This document shows, one piece after another, positions 1 to 10,349 of a stretch of DNA of 39,996 nt; the first letter of the stretch is position 1, and every line of letters starts with the position of its first letter. Made by a program: the position numbers and the translations under genes. Below the pieces are notes generated by a model. It had not been told where the DNA came from and made no database searches. It was given only the letters and a program-made list of their open reading frames with translations. Source of the stretch: Periconia sp. R9002 (Eukaryota > Ascomycota > Dothideomycetes > Pleosporales > Periconiaceae); the NCBI GenBank assembly GCA_023627715.1, contig JAMAHW010000155.1:1-39996 (forward strand), written 5' to 3'.

Positions 1-56
1 TATTAGCTAGCACGTAGTAACGGCCCATACCCCCAAGGTGCATGGCCATAATAGAA

Positions 57-80
57 CACACACACACACACACACACACG
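57..80. repeat. (CA)n microsatellite
   Basis: About twelve CA units run directly into GCGCTGATGGCAAC. In another copy of the same dispersed repeat, at about 34.78 kb, that sequence is preceded by CCGGCCACACCCTT. The microsatellite therefore sits where the short CACACC tract of the repeat terminus would be and probably grew from it (inference). Confidence 0.9.
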
Positions 81-860
81 CGCTGATGGCAACAGTTTTT
101 GGGTTTCGTGGAGAAGCGGAGTATGACTACTTGTAAAGGGAGATGATAACTTAATCTACCGTTATACATAAGGATAGCGGTTGTTGTTGGTACAAGGTGT
201 GGTAAAAGCTTCTACAGGCTCTCCACTACACGCTAGATCTCTACTGGGGGAGCCACATTGGGATTCGTTGTCAGACCTGCAGCGGGAGCCAAAAATGGAC
301 CGCTGGGATCCACAAAAGCTCCTATGCGGAAATGGTGCTGGCAATTACGTCATCAGGCTTGGCTGTGGAAGTGCTTGTTGCATCGCTTTCTACAAGGTAT
401 ACATCTAGGCGGTCCTACCCCTAACGCTACAATTTCGTTTAGGCTCCACAAAGCGTTCTCCTGCTTAACATCACATTTCTTTTGGGCTAACATTGGCCAT
501 TGCAGCTATCATCCACCGTTTCCACACGCTGGCGTGTTGACGTAATCGCGCAACAACCAAACAGCGATTGCCGCTCGGGGGCCTATTCTGATTCCCACGA
601 GCCGTTTTTGGCTCCCGCTGTGGGTTTAACAATGAGTCGCAATGTAGCTCCCTAGTTCGGATCCAGCGCATGTCAGAGAGCCTGTACAAGCTCTTACCAC
701 ACCTTGTACCAACAACCACTATCTTTATATTTACAGTAAGCGTCAACTCTCATTGTCACGAATCGTCCTTCGCTTCTTCACCAGACCCTCGAAACATTGC
801 CATCGACGCAAAGATCAGGGCAGGAGCGGGTCGGCCATGCTGACGGACGCTAGTGACGAT
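80..860. repeat. Dispersed repeat family, copy A, two inverted arms
   Basis: The left arm (about 80-310) and right arm (about 585-850) are diverged inverted copies of each other. Each contains a GGTACAAGGTGTGGTAA block, a TTCTACAGGCTCTCC-like block, a GCGGGAGCCAAAAA-like block and a terminus resembling GGCCGACCCGC. The centre (310-585) is single copy within the element but recurs at 15.13-15.33 kb. No credible long reading frame is present, so this looks like a non-autonomous element with long terminal inverted repeats. Related pieces lie at 5.67, 15.1, 20.6, 26.4, 30.95 and 34.7 kb. I could not define a target-site duplication. Confidence 0.7.
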
Positions 861-1479
861 AGACCAGTAAGCACCACCGTTATACGGGCAGAGCGCTAGG
901 GCTACTGCTGCTTCAAGTACTTTTTAAGTACTCTTTTATACTTTGAACTTCTCTACTCTCCTACGACTCAAAAACGCCATATAACCTGCTAGCCTGCTAT
1001 GAAGCATTCACAAAAAGCGCAGGACATGCAGTATATAGTAGCAAACAAAAAAATTGCGCGACAAATAGAAGGTAACGACAAGACCCCGTTCCGCCGAGCC
1101 AGAGCTTTAACTGTTCTTCGCAACCCGCTAGGATTGCCGAGAACTTCTTTTTTGTGGAAAAGTAAACAAGTGGGTGGTGAAACTAAATCCAGACTGGTTA
1201 TGTGAGGGTAAAAAATAAAGGGTAGCAACAACTAACGGAGGAAAGATCACCACGCATGTGTATGCAGAGTGTTGTTGACTTTTCTATATCCTAATGTGTC
1301 TAGGCTATAAGTGCATTACAATCAAAATTATTCTAGCTTGTATGCCAATTTAAATCCCAAGAAATTCTGGTTGCTTCTATTGGGACAGGCGGGACTGACA
1401 AGAAGAATCAAGAGGCTTGCTTATCTGGACTATGCGAACTATGAGATATGCTCGTATGACTATAATTCTGGTACGTTTT
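861..1479. other. Intergenic, no gene recognised
   Basis: Short reading frames only. The stretch from about 900 is AT-leaning with repeated AGTACTTTTTAAGTACT-like sequence, possibly the decayed outer end of the neighbouring repeat. It forms the downstream flank of the minus-strand exonuclease gene. Confidence 0.5.
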
Positions 1480-2420
1480 TCACCACGGTCCCAATGCCAT
1501 GTGACGCCCTTTTCCTTCGAAGTTTGCACTTTGTGACAATTTGACTCTATCCTCCGTAGCATTTTTCACCCTTGCAACCCATGTAGAATTCAGTTTACGA
1601 AAGTACAGCTGCCACAACCGGGGTAAGAACTGAACATCTTGTATACAATACAGCTTTATACTTTCGGGCATGGGACGAACATTGAACACTTCATAAGAAC
1701 CACCGCGCTCGGGAGCAAATTGCTTAAGTCCAGCCTCCTTTGTAGCCATCCAGACTTGTCTCTCTTTTGCTGTCATCGAAAGATCTCTCTCCATGCACTT
1801 TGACAGTCCATTCACACACCTCTTTGAGAAAGATCGACTCGCAAGCTCCATAAGTTGAATATCCCAGATCCCAGCGAGATTGATGCCAAAATGACTATAC
1901 AGCGCATCTGAGTCATTTCGAACATCAAAAAACGCCTTCTGTATAGTGTCGGATTCGAAGATAGCTTTCAGAGTCTGCCCGTTGCTGGAGGGCGTTATAA
2001 ACGCTTCTTTTCCGAGAGTATGAACATCGATGAGATATGACTCGTTTTTCGGAAGTACGAAAAGCTGTAGGATAGAAACAGTTCCATGTCGAGAAAGGTT
2101 TATTCCTTCCAAGTCAACATATATGGACGGTGGAATGCTCGGCAAGTCGGATATAGAATCCAGAAGAGCAGTTACAGCCGATGCTGTGTCGATTAGACTA
2201 GACGTTTCATTCTCCTTGAGGGTCGCTTTTTCGAGAGATTTGACAAGTGCTAGAGTCTTGTCCTCAAGCGAATGCTTGGAAATAGTAGCATTGAATGTAT
2301 CCATATTCTTGACACTGTTATTGGACTCTCTAGAAGCCACAGCTACAAGTTGGTTAGTTAGCTATTGTTGTATGCTTGGAATGTTCTAAGCATGACCTTA
2401 CACTGGTAAAAACTTTCCAT
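1480..2420 (-). CDS. 3'-5' exonuclease domain protein (DEDDy type)
   Basis: The product is predicted to be a 293-residue 3'-5' exonuclease of the DnaQ/RNase D superfamily, which removes nucleotides from nucleic-acid 3' ends using two metal ions. Visible motifs are Exo I (YVDLEG), Exo II (FFDVRNDSDAL) and Exo III (YCIQDV, the Tyr-x3-Asp form). Exo III is followed by conserved LPRLW and a KGRHMALGP tail usual in this fungal subfamily. The main frame opens at a GTG at 2340, but a better start is an ATG at 2418-2420. Exon 1 (2402-2420) has six codons plus one base, then a 59-nt intron (2343-2401) with donor GTAAGG and branch GCTAAC, then exon 2 (2342-1480); the join keeps the frame. A later in-frame ATG is at 2302-2304. 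The fold is clear but the substrate is unknown; the EXD1-like branch is the closest comparison. Confidence 0.88.
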
Positions 2421-3693
2421 AATGTTCAAAGTGGTACTTTCAACTCTGCTTTGATGGTGGATGAAATGGACTGGAGAATATGCTGGTGTAAATGAGATGA
2501 TCTCTGCTACTAAGTAAGCTTTTCAAGAATAGGAAAACAAACTGTCGTTGCGTCTTTAAGTCTAAGACATTTCTCACCCCATCTGTCCTCCTCATGCAAC
2601 TTAGATTGTGGAAAAACATCATTCATGTCTTCTAAGCTGATGTATACAGATAATAAATATCCCTAAACAGGCTAGCTATGTGATTCATGCACATTTGGAA
2701 AGGTTCAAGCGATTTATGTGTAAAAAGTGACTTTAGGCTTGGAATACTCTACACCAGAAGTCCAACCAGAGTTTGCTACGTGTTCCAGTGTTCAGGCAAG
2801 ATGATCCCGTGTCTCTTATATGGCTTCAAAGTTAGAGTCAGATTTAAAAGTATCCCTTTGATCCACAGATCATTACACAAAAGTGACGGTAAGATGAGGA
2901 GTATGATTCTACTTACGACCCAATGTATGCTCGTCACATGCCAGTAGGTTGCAACGGAAAGTGAATAAGAGGATGCACAGATCATCTAAATGTAGTGATC
3001 CACGGTAAGTCGCCACCCTCAAATTCATTGTTAAATCAATCTACAGATCCGCAATAACTATATACATGTATTAGCAGCTTTGGAGAGAGTAGCGTGGCTG
3101 GGATCCCTGCATGTATATTCCGTCATCGAGTTGAATTACATGTTCTTTTTTTTTCAAAATTCTTCGTTCTGCAAACTCCCCTTGACAATGAGCTACGATC
3201 TTTCGCGAAAAATCATTTTGATTTGTAATTATTTTGCCATGTTTTCTGGCGGTGACGGAAAGTTTACTCAGCATTATAAGTTTAATAAACTCTTAGATGC
3301 TATGTGTCTGAAATCTTAATCACTGTAATGAAACCATGTTGAGAAAATACTAATCCAGAACACGTTTAGGCGGATTATGCTTTTGTATCTGGCAACCTTA
3401 GGAAAAATACCAACTCTGGATATGTAAACGGCTGTGTACATTCATACTCACTCCCCACCTATCAACGCATATTACGATGAGAATGTCAAAGACTGGCCTA
3501 CCATTGCTACAATGTGAAGTTTGTACCATATATCCAGCGCACTCTCTTTATTTGATCATGCAAACAAAAATTGCGTGCCTACCCCTGACTCGCCGAACTG
3601 CAACATAGAGACCGAAGTTTATCCTTCATTCCTATCCTCTCATCATGTTACAAATACTCGACCCTACCTCTCACCCTTCGCTGGTCAACTATA
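2421..3693. promoter_or_regulatory. Divergent intergenic region
   Basis: This 1.27-kb stretch lies between the minus-strand exonuclease and the plus-strand orphan gene and must contain both 5' regions. I see no convincing coding exon, RNA gene or strong repeat in it. A pyrimidine-rich tract (about 3625-3690, rich in CTCTC and CCCT) immediately precedes the orphan start, as is common for fungal core promoters. Confidence 0.4.
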
Positions 3694-4443
3694 ATGGCTA
3701 GTACAATCTTTTGCTGCTCCTCTATAAGTCCATACCGTCCGCGACCACTTGACCATGATAGCAAATTTGCTGCATTTCTGCTTTGGAATGCTTCTCACAA
3801 GCCATCTACAGCCATGGAAGACGATTGCTCCATTGACACCAACGCTGCACCGTACGCTGTTCAACTAGTGAAACAGGTCAACTTCGGGCCCCAGGAATCG
3901 ATCCGATACTTTATTCCTACAGCTGAAGGCGTGGAATTTGTCGAAACTACCGAGGATGATCTGATTAAATCCTATTTTGAGAAGCTGAACTCGTATTTAG
4001 TCCCCAATGCCTTGGAATTATGAATTCTTATTAATTCTTAACTTTAGATACAAGAACTTCAAGTGTTCTACACACAATAGGTTTTTTGAAATCAACTTAT
4101 ATCAGAAGAACCCTCATAATAACCACCACTGGCGAGCTACCCTTGCGCGACCGTCTCGAGACATCGACCTGGCCTCCCAGCAACAAGAGGCAAGAATGAA
4201 AAGTAGCAAAACCGACGAGACCTGGAGAGCCAATCACAAGCAGGTAAGGCTGGTGAAAATTCAATGCCTGCTCTATAGCTAATCAATTTTCTTCAGGACA
4301 ATGAAGGACATGCACGATATGGGGGACGCAGTGGTTATGGCAACTCGTTTCATTACGGTGAATCCGATTTCGAACACGAACCTATGAAGGACTTGACTGC
4401 CTGTGATAAAGAATGCGGTTATTGTGGAGATTGCGATTATTAG
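3694..4443 (+). CDS. Three-exon orphan protein with Cys-rich tail
   Basis: I do not recognise a family. The gene model is well supported by splicing: exon 1 3694-3992, a 55-nt intron (3993-4047), exon 2 4048-4243, a 53-nt intron (4244-4296; donor GTAAGG, branch GCTAATC, acceptor TTCAG) and exon 3 4297-4443. The three exons total 642 nt and stay in one frame, giving 213 residues. An alternative start is the ATG at about residue 41 (MEDDCSID), in the better context GCCATGG. The first exon has an acidic, globular-looking stretch (about residues 60-100). The middle is basic and Gln/Arg/Lys rich, then Gly/Tyr-rich (RYGGRSGYGNSFHYG), and the last ~20 residues hold a small Cys cluster (CDKECGYCGDCDY). 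No signal peptide or membrane segment is evident. A metal-binding tail is possible, but that is inference. Confidence 0.6.
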
Positions 4444-5667
4444 GGGGTAGTAGTCAGGAGGTACAATTCATTGAATAAGTATCCACCTACTCGCACTATG
4501 AATGATCTATGAGCGTGAAAGGAATAGAAGCATTGTCGCAGAACAGCAGGCACTGACATTCGTTATCGAATGTCAACTGATTGAATGCGGCTCGGATATC
4601 CTTTGCTGTGATCGCTTCATGATACTTCTAGGGTAACGTATAGCTGCTTTTCTCTCAATAGAAGCCCGTCGCAGAACTGTATTCTTTCATATTTCCGCAT
4701 ACCACTTGAAGAACACCATCGTTTCTAAAGTACTTCATGTGCGATCACAGGTTAATGACGTACACCGATTCATGCCAGCTTTGTAGCATTTCGTTGAAAG
4801 TTGGTCAAAAATGTTCCACCTGGCTTGCCTCTTTTGCCATATTGGAGAGCATGATAGAACGTCGATTATTGCATGTTCTATGCCCCAAACTCCAATTCTT
4901 AATGCTCTGGCTATGTATGGTTATTTACTTGACGCGCAAAACTAAATTATCGGCTCCCCAGCTGTGGCAACAGACCTCAAACTATAAACACTAGATTACC
5001 CTAGTCCTGCGCCGCGTTACCTCTGAGCGGCAAGATTGGTACACAGGCCCCCAGTATAACCAACCCTTCAGCCTTCAGCGAAATTTATTATACCCATTTC
5101 TTCCAAAAAGTGCTGCGTAATATGACAGAACGAATGATATATTTGCGAGATCAACACAGGTTGTTTTGGATTCTCTCACAAATTTTCAGTGTTGATAGGC
5201 AGACCATATCTATCTGCGTGTAGAGATGTGTGGTACCCAATTAGAGACGTGTGCTGGCCTGACTGACCTGCAGGACTTTAAAATCTTCCTTTTCTAAGAG
5301 CTTTTGAAATTCATTGAAACAATGTTTAGGGAGAGCATGAAAGCAACTCGAAGAACTTAGGATCTGTCGATCTTGATAAGCTTGATTGGCTGACATTACC
5401 CTTTTCTTAGTAGCTAGCACGACGGAGCACATTTCAACAATATTATCTTCTTCCATCCTAACATGAGAAAAATGCATTCCACTTCGCTCAACACCTCTCC
5501 GAATAGCGTCGGTACGGTGGATGGTCCCCCTCTACATATTCCTAGCTCTTGTATATCCAGTCACGTCCTACACCGAAGACACAGAGCACGGGAAAGTACA
5601 CAAAGAATACTTAAAGGGGTGGTAGTCTAGTTGTTCTGTCAGCATGGCGGTGGTCCATACTCTGATT
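4444..5667. other. Intergenic, only short unconvincing frames
   Basis: No family is recognisable. The best minus-strand frame (5241-5477, 78 residues, ATG at 5477) contains a charged stretch, EFQKLLEKEDFKVLQ. It ends beside a possible GTCAGT donor, so it could be a first exon, but nothing else supports it. Confidence 0.4.
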
Positions 5668-5715
5668 TCGCCACTAGTGGCCATTAGCATGGCCGACCCG
5701 CACCGGCCCTGACCT
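5668..5715 (-). repeat. Terminal fragment of the dispersed repeat family
   Basis: GCCACTAGTGGCC through ATGGCCGACCCGCACC closely matches the right terminus of copy A (inverted) and the termini at 26.68 and 31.0 kb. Only about 48 bp can be aligned by eye; downstream sequence diverges. Confidence 0.5.
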
Positions 5716-6059
5716 TGCTCTGGGGGGCGCTGAAATTTGTGGCTCATTTGAAGAGAGATTGGGGTGGGTGTGGCGGCTACAGAGTCCTGGTATGGCTTGC
5801 AGTAAGCGCCTAGAACTTCCTGCCCAACCTTGGAAGCGAGGGCCCACTGCGGGAACCATAATGCGGCCCGAGACTAGTTACTGATCGACAGTGTCGCTTG
5901 TCATGCCGACTCATTAGACACATTAACAATCTTTCTATCTCATTCTGGCGGTTCTCTATACTCTAACAGCCCCTCGCCCGTCCCCCATCGGCCCACTCGC
6001 TACCGTTCATCACCTTACTTTCGAGGCAGCCGGAGCCGGCATAGCAGGCTTTGATATGT
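5716..6059. other. GC-balanced flank of the AT-rich island
   Basis: No gene recognised. The 5674-5859 minus-strand frame has unremarkable Pro/Arg-rich composition and overlaps the repeat terminus, so it is not called. Confidence 0.4.
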
Positions 6060-9000
6060 GATTATAGGAATGAATGTAAATATCAGCGAGTTATGGAACA
6101 TATTACGAAAGAATACGAACTTATGAAGAAGAGGTTGATTGTAGTAGCTATCTAACGAGGTCAATCTATAGAGTAGCGACTGTATGGATCACATGAAACG
6201 GGCACGTGGCTAGGTAGCTATGTAAATCGTAATGGAATAATTATTAGGTAAACTATGCTAATGCCTATTAATTCCTTTCGCCCATGGCTCATGACACAGT
6301 CGACCGTTACTATCTTTAACCTATTCTTCGCTTCCAACGCAGCTAATGCACTAAAGGACCGAGTTAGGATTATATGATTTCTTAACTTTTAGTAGTCTAG
6401 GATAGTTTTTTCCATAAAAGCTATACCGCCAGTTAGGATTAAATAGATTAGCCTAGGCCTGTTAGTTACATTTACAGAACAGCTTAGAAAGTATAGGTCT
6501 AGTAAGATAAACCTTGTTTAAGTACAATCCGCTGTCTAGCGCTAGACTTTTTAATACTACTACTTTTTTGTAAGTTAACCTATTAAGCGTTGGTTTCGCC
6601 TCCTTATAAGTGTACTAGTTAGGAAACCCTTCTAAAACTATAAAGTGTAGCGTAGAAGTCCTCTATACTAGTGTTACTAATGTTTGTTTAATTATTATAG
6701 TATTATTATTAGCGATTTAACATTATTGCAACATAACTAGTAATGCAGTTCTTTTAGTAGGAGTAGAGATATTTTATAGCACCCTAGCAAGATGCTCTAC
6801 GTCTTAAGTTAATAAGCTAGTAGGAATAAGGCGTAATCTAAGGGCAGCGCCTCTAGTAGCAATATATTTAGTGCCTATAGTTGTATTCTATACTTTAAAG
6901 AAGCTAGAGTAATGTTTAATATTAGAAGTGTAAAAAATAGTAGTTCTATTCTCTAAATTAAGTATATTAGTAATTAGAGCGAACAGCGACTTAACCGTCC
7001 TATTAGGCTTATTATAGACGTAAAAACCCTAAGCCTAAGTCTAAGATGCCTGTTTACCTACTCTAGGAATAATTCCTAGCAGGAATAGGCTAGAGTAGCC
7101 TTATATACCTCCTACCTTTAGTTATAGAAACTTAGCTATAACACTAGCGACAACGTTCTAGAATCTAGTAATATTATTAGGTTAGATATAATCTATAGTA
7201 AATAAGTAGGTAGATGTCTAAGGCAATAGATATACTCTTATAGTAACTTCCGTAACAATGCTAAAGGTGCTACCTCTACCCCCTTAAAGCGCCTAGAAAA
7301 GATCTAGGTTAAGATAAGGATTTGCTATACGTAGGACGCCGTTAAAAGTTACAATCTTAATTTAGAGGATATTGTCTACGCCTAGTCTATACGTACTTAA
7401 TAGCGGCCTATAACCTACGTTTTAAGTAAGTATATTTTATTCTGTAGTAGGGCTAAGCTAATCTAAGCCTACCTCTACTAGAAAACTATCTAACTATACT
7501 AACGTCTTAAGTTAAGCTAGTAATAACTACAACATTATGCTTATTAGCTACTTTATATATATCCTTAACTCTTTTGCTAGCCGCTATTTTAAAGGCTATT
7601 TATATAGTATTTATAGGATAAGACTTAGGCTAGAATCTCTCCTAGTATTTAAGACCTCTTATATTATGCGTCCACAAACTACTTTATATTAGTTCTTCTT
7701 TGTCTTAATATTAAAAAGAAAAAAACCTAGCTAATATACGTACGATAAAGCCCTAAAGGCGGTGCTTCTACCTTAGAATAAATATCTAGTACTCTTAATA
7801 TTTAATCTTATACTATTTTCCTTTATAAATTTTATAGTAGCTATAATATAATCTTCCTTAGTCGCATTTACTGCGAAGGCTAGATATTATCTAATACTGC
7901 ATCCTTTATTACTAGCTTTAGAATCCCCTATTACGCTAGTACTATTAGAATAGATTAGTAGATAAGAATTATTCGCCTACTATAGCTATCTAATACTAAT
8001 AGGATTAGAAGCGTAGAAATTAGAGCTAAACTAATTTTTATAGATAAAAGCGCAGACAGTCTTATTGTAGCTGGGCTAGTTAGGATAATAAATAGATGCT
8101 AGAGGGTTACCCTTTATAAGGTGGCCTAAGAGTGTGTTATTTAAGGTAGAGAAATTAGACAATAATAGCTAATAAGGGTTACTAGGTATCTAATTAAGTG
8201 TAAGCTTTAATATAATAAGTCTGTCTTAGCAGAATAACTAACGCATTTATAGTAACTTAATTTATTTCTAAATGTAGTACTATAAAAAGAGATAAGAGAA
8301 ATAAGAAATGTAAGGCGGGTTTATATAGTAGGCGAAAAGATGCTACCTCACTGAGTGATCTAAGGCTTTCCTCTTAAATTACTTTACCTATTATATTTAT
8401 ACCCCTCTTTATTCTACCCTTTTAATTATTTTATCCTATTTATTCTTATTATATTATTTTGTATTAAGCATAAGCTAATATTATATAGGCTACTTCTACT
8501 GCTAGCGAAACTAGTATACTCTTATAATAGGAAACTTAAACTGCACGTAACATAAGATTTATTATTATCTAATTTTAGCCTATACGCCTCTAAAGTAAAG
8601 GGTGCTAAGAAAGATTACGTAGCTTTATAATAATATTAGCCCCTATTAGGATTAGCAGCTAATTATCTTTATATTAATCTACTTCTAGGCTTAAGTGTAG
8701 CTGTAATTATTATAATAATAATTTTAAAAGCGAGCTACCTTCTACTAGATGCTCTAGATAACGTGTTTTTTACTAGTAAGCTAGCTATCCTAGTAAGTTA
8801 AACACACCTTAATAAAATAACGCGTTTTAATAACACTAATGCTAAATTTAGACTAAGCCCTTCCCCTAACTATAGTTTATAATTATTAACTTATTAAGGA
8901 TTTAGAGCTTTAAATTATATTATTTATATATGCGTAGCTAAACCTTCTAATATTATAATACTTGTTATTTTCTAAGATTTTTTTTTATTATTAGTGGCCC

Positions 9001-10349
9001 ACCTTTTTTTATTATATATTTTTGTTACATTACTTTAGTAAGGTAGGATCCCTCTAAAAAAAATAAAAATAAAAAAAAAATAATCTAACTCTAAATAGTT
9101 TAATTTATGTACACTAGCAATTATAAGATTCTAGATATAAAGGGTTCTAACAATCTAAACAGACTCTTTATAATCTATTAACCTTAGCTACTCTGTAATA
9201 AATTTAGTTTAGAATATATATATATTTTCTCTTACACCTGCAGACCTGCATCTAAATATCTAATCTACCTTTATTACTAATGCTATAACGTTAACAGCGC
9301 AGTCTTTATATATAAGTATAGCCTTATCTATATTTACTACAGTAACCTAGCGCTTTACTAGAGAACTAAATAAGTGCTAGTTACTTATATAAAGGTATAT
9401 AAAATTGCAAAGTATTATGTATAGGGCCTAGAGTTTAGTACTATTACTAAATTCTAAAGGGCTTATTATATCTTTTAGCAAACGGCTTTAATCCCTGCTA
9501 TTATACATTGTGTTTTTACTAATACTATAGAGCCTATCTAGAAGCATAAGAATATTCTTAATCTAGATATTAAACATATAGTAAAGAAGTTTAGTAGTTA
9601 TGCCTATGTGCTCTTAAAGTAAAAGTTTAAGATAGAAAATATATAATAGTAGGGCCTTTACATTGTGTCTAATAACCAATCCGCTTAACTAATAAATTAA
9701 CTAAAATTAATTATATAATTAATCAATCTTAAGCGGAGGATACCCCTAGCTAATCCTAATTATATAAAATGCCTAATACAATCTAGTTGAATCTGATTAA
9801 CATAGTGCCTCTATAAATGCCCTATTTAGAAAATAGTTATAGTATAAAAGTTCTAAAGGCCGCACTACTAAATTAGTATTTATATTTATCTAGGTAATTA
9901 GGGGCCTATAATTAGCTAATCTTAGGCGGTAAGGCCTAGCAGAATCTCTTAAACACGTGTTATACTCTATAAGACGCGCTCTAAAATAAGCCTCTACTCT
10001 ACTAGTATTATATAGCGCGACTTCTTTAAGCCTTAAAAAAGTTGTAATAACTTAAAACTATTTTCTTTAGCTACTACTTTATTATCTATAACCGCCTCTA
10101 CACCTCTGCTACCTTAAGAAACGCGTTTATCTATTTAGTCTCTAATAACACCTTTTAGTTAGGCTAATTAATATAATTACGCTTTCTCTAATATAGATAA
10201 AGCTTATAAGTGTCCTAAATTATCTTAATGCGACTTTAAGATCTATTAGGATAAACTAGTCTTCTACCGGCAGCCTATAACACACCTCTACTACTAAGTG
10301 CCTTATAAACATACAGTAAACTTACAGCTTAATCCCTCTCTAATATATA
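6060..10349. repeat. AT-rich RIP island (decayed transposons)
   Basis: About 4.3 kb of sequence dominated by TA dinucleotides and by CTA, TAG, TTA and TAA triplets, with no open frame of note on either strand. Both strands appear depleted of CA/TG relative to TA, the expected end state of RIP (C-to-T at CpA on both strands). It is continuous with a recognisable but RIP-damaged hAT transposase at its right end. The identity of the original elements at 6.1-10.3 kb cannot be read; I found no terminal repeats delimiting an LTR element. Confidence 0.85.
9680..9737. repeat. Short perfect-arm palindrome in AT-rich DNA
   Basis: Arms TCCGCTTAA (9680-9688) and TTAAGCGGA (9729-9737) are exact reverse complements flanking 40 bp of A/T-only-like sequence that is itself partly self-complementary. 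It could be the residual ends of a tiny MITE or a cruciform-forming site. The GC-containing arms stand out in an island otherwise stripped of GC. Confidence 0.45.

Noticed and set aside
1311..1544. Plus-strand 77-codon frame opposite the exonuclease 3' end
   Set aside because: Overlaps antisense to the well-supported exonuclease and shows no family signature.
5615..5690. tRNA-like start (GGGGTGGTAGTCTAGTTGTT)
   Set aside because: No matching acceptor stem, anticodon arm or GGTTCGA T-loop follows at the proper distance.
6060..10349. LTR retrotransposon (Copia or Gypsy) as the source of the AT-rich island
   Set aside because: I could not find paired LTRs or readable reverse transcriptase/integrase motifs on either strand; only the hAT identity at the right end is supportable.
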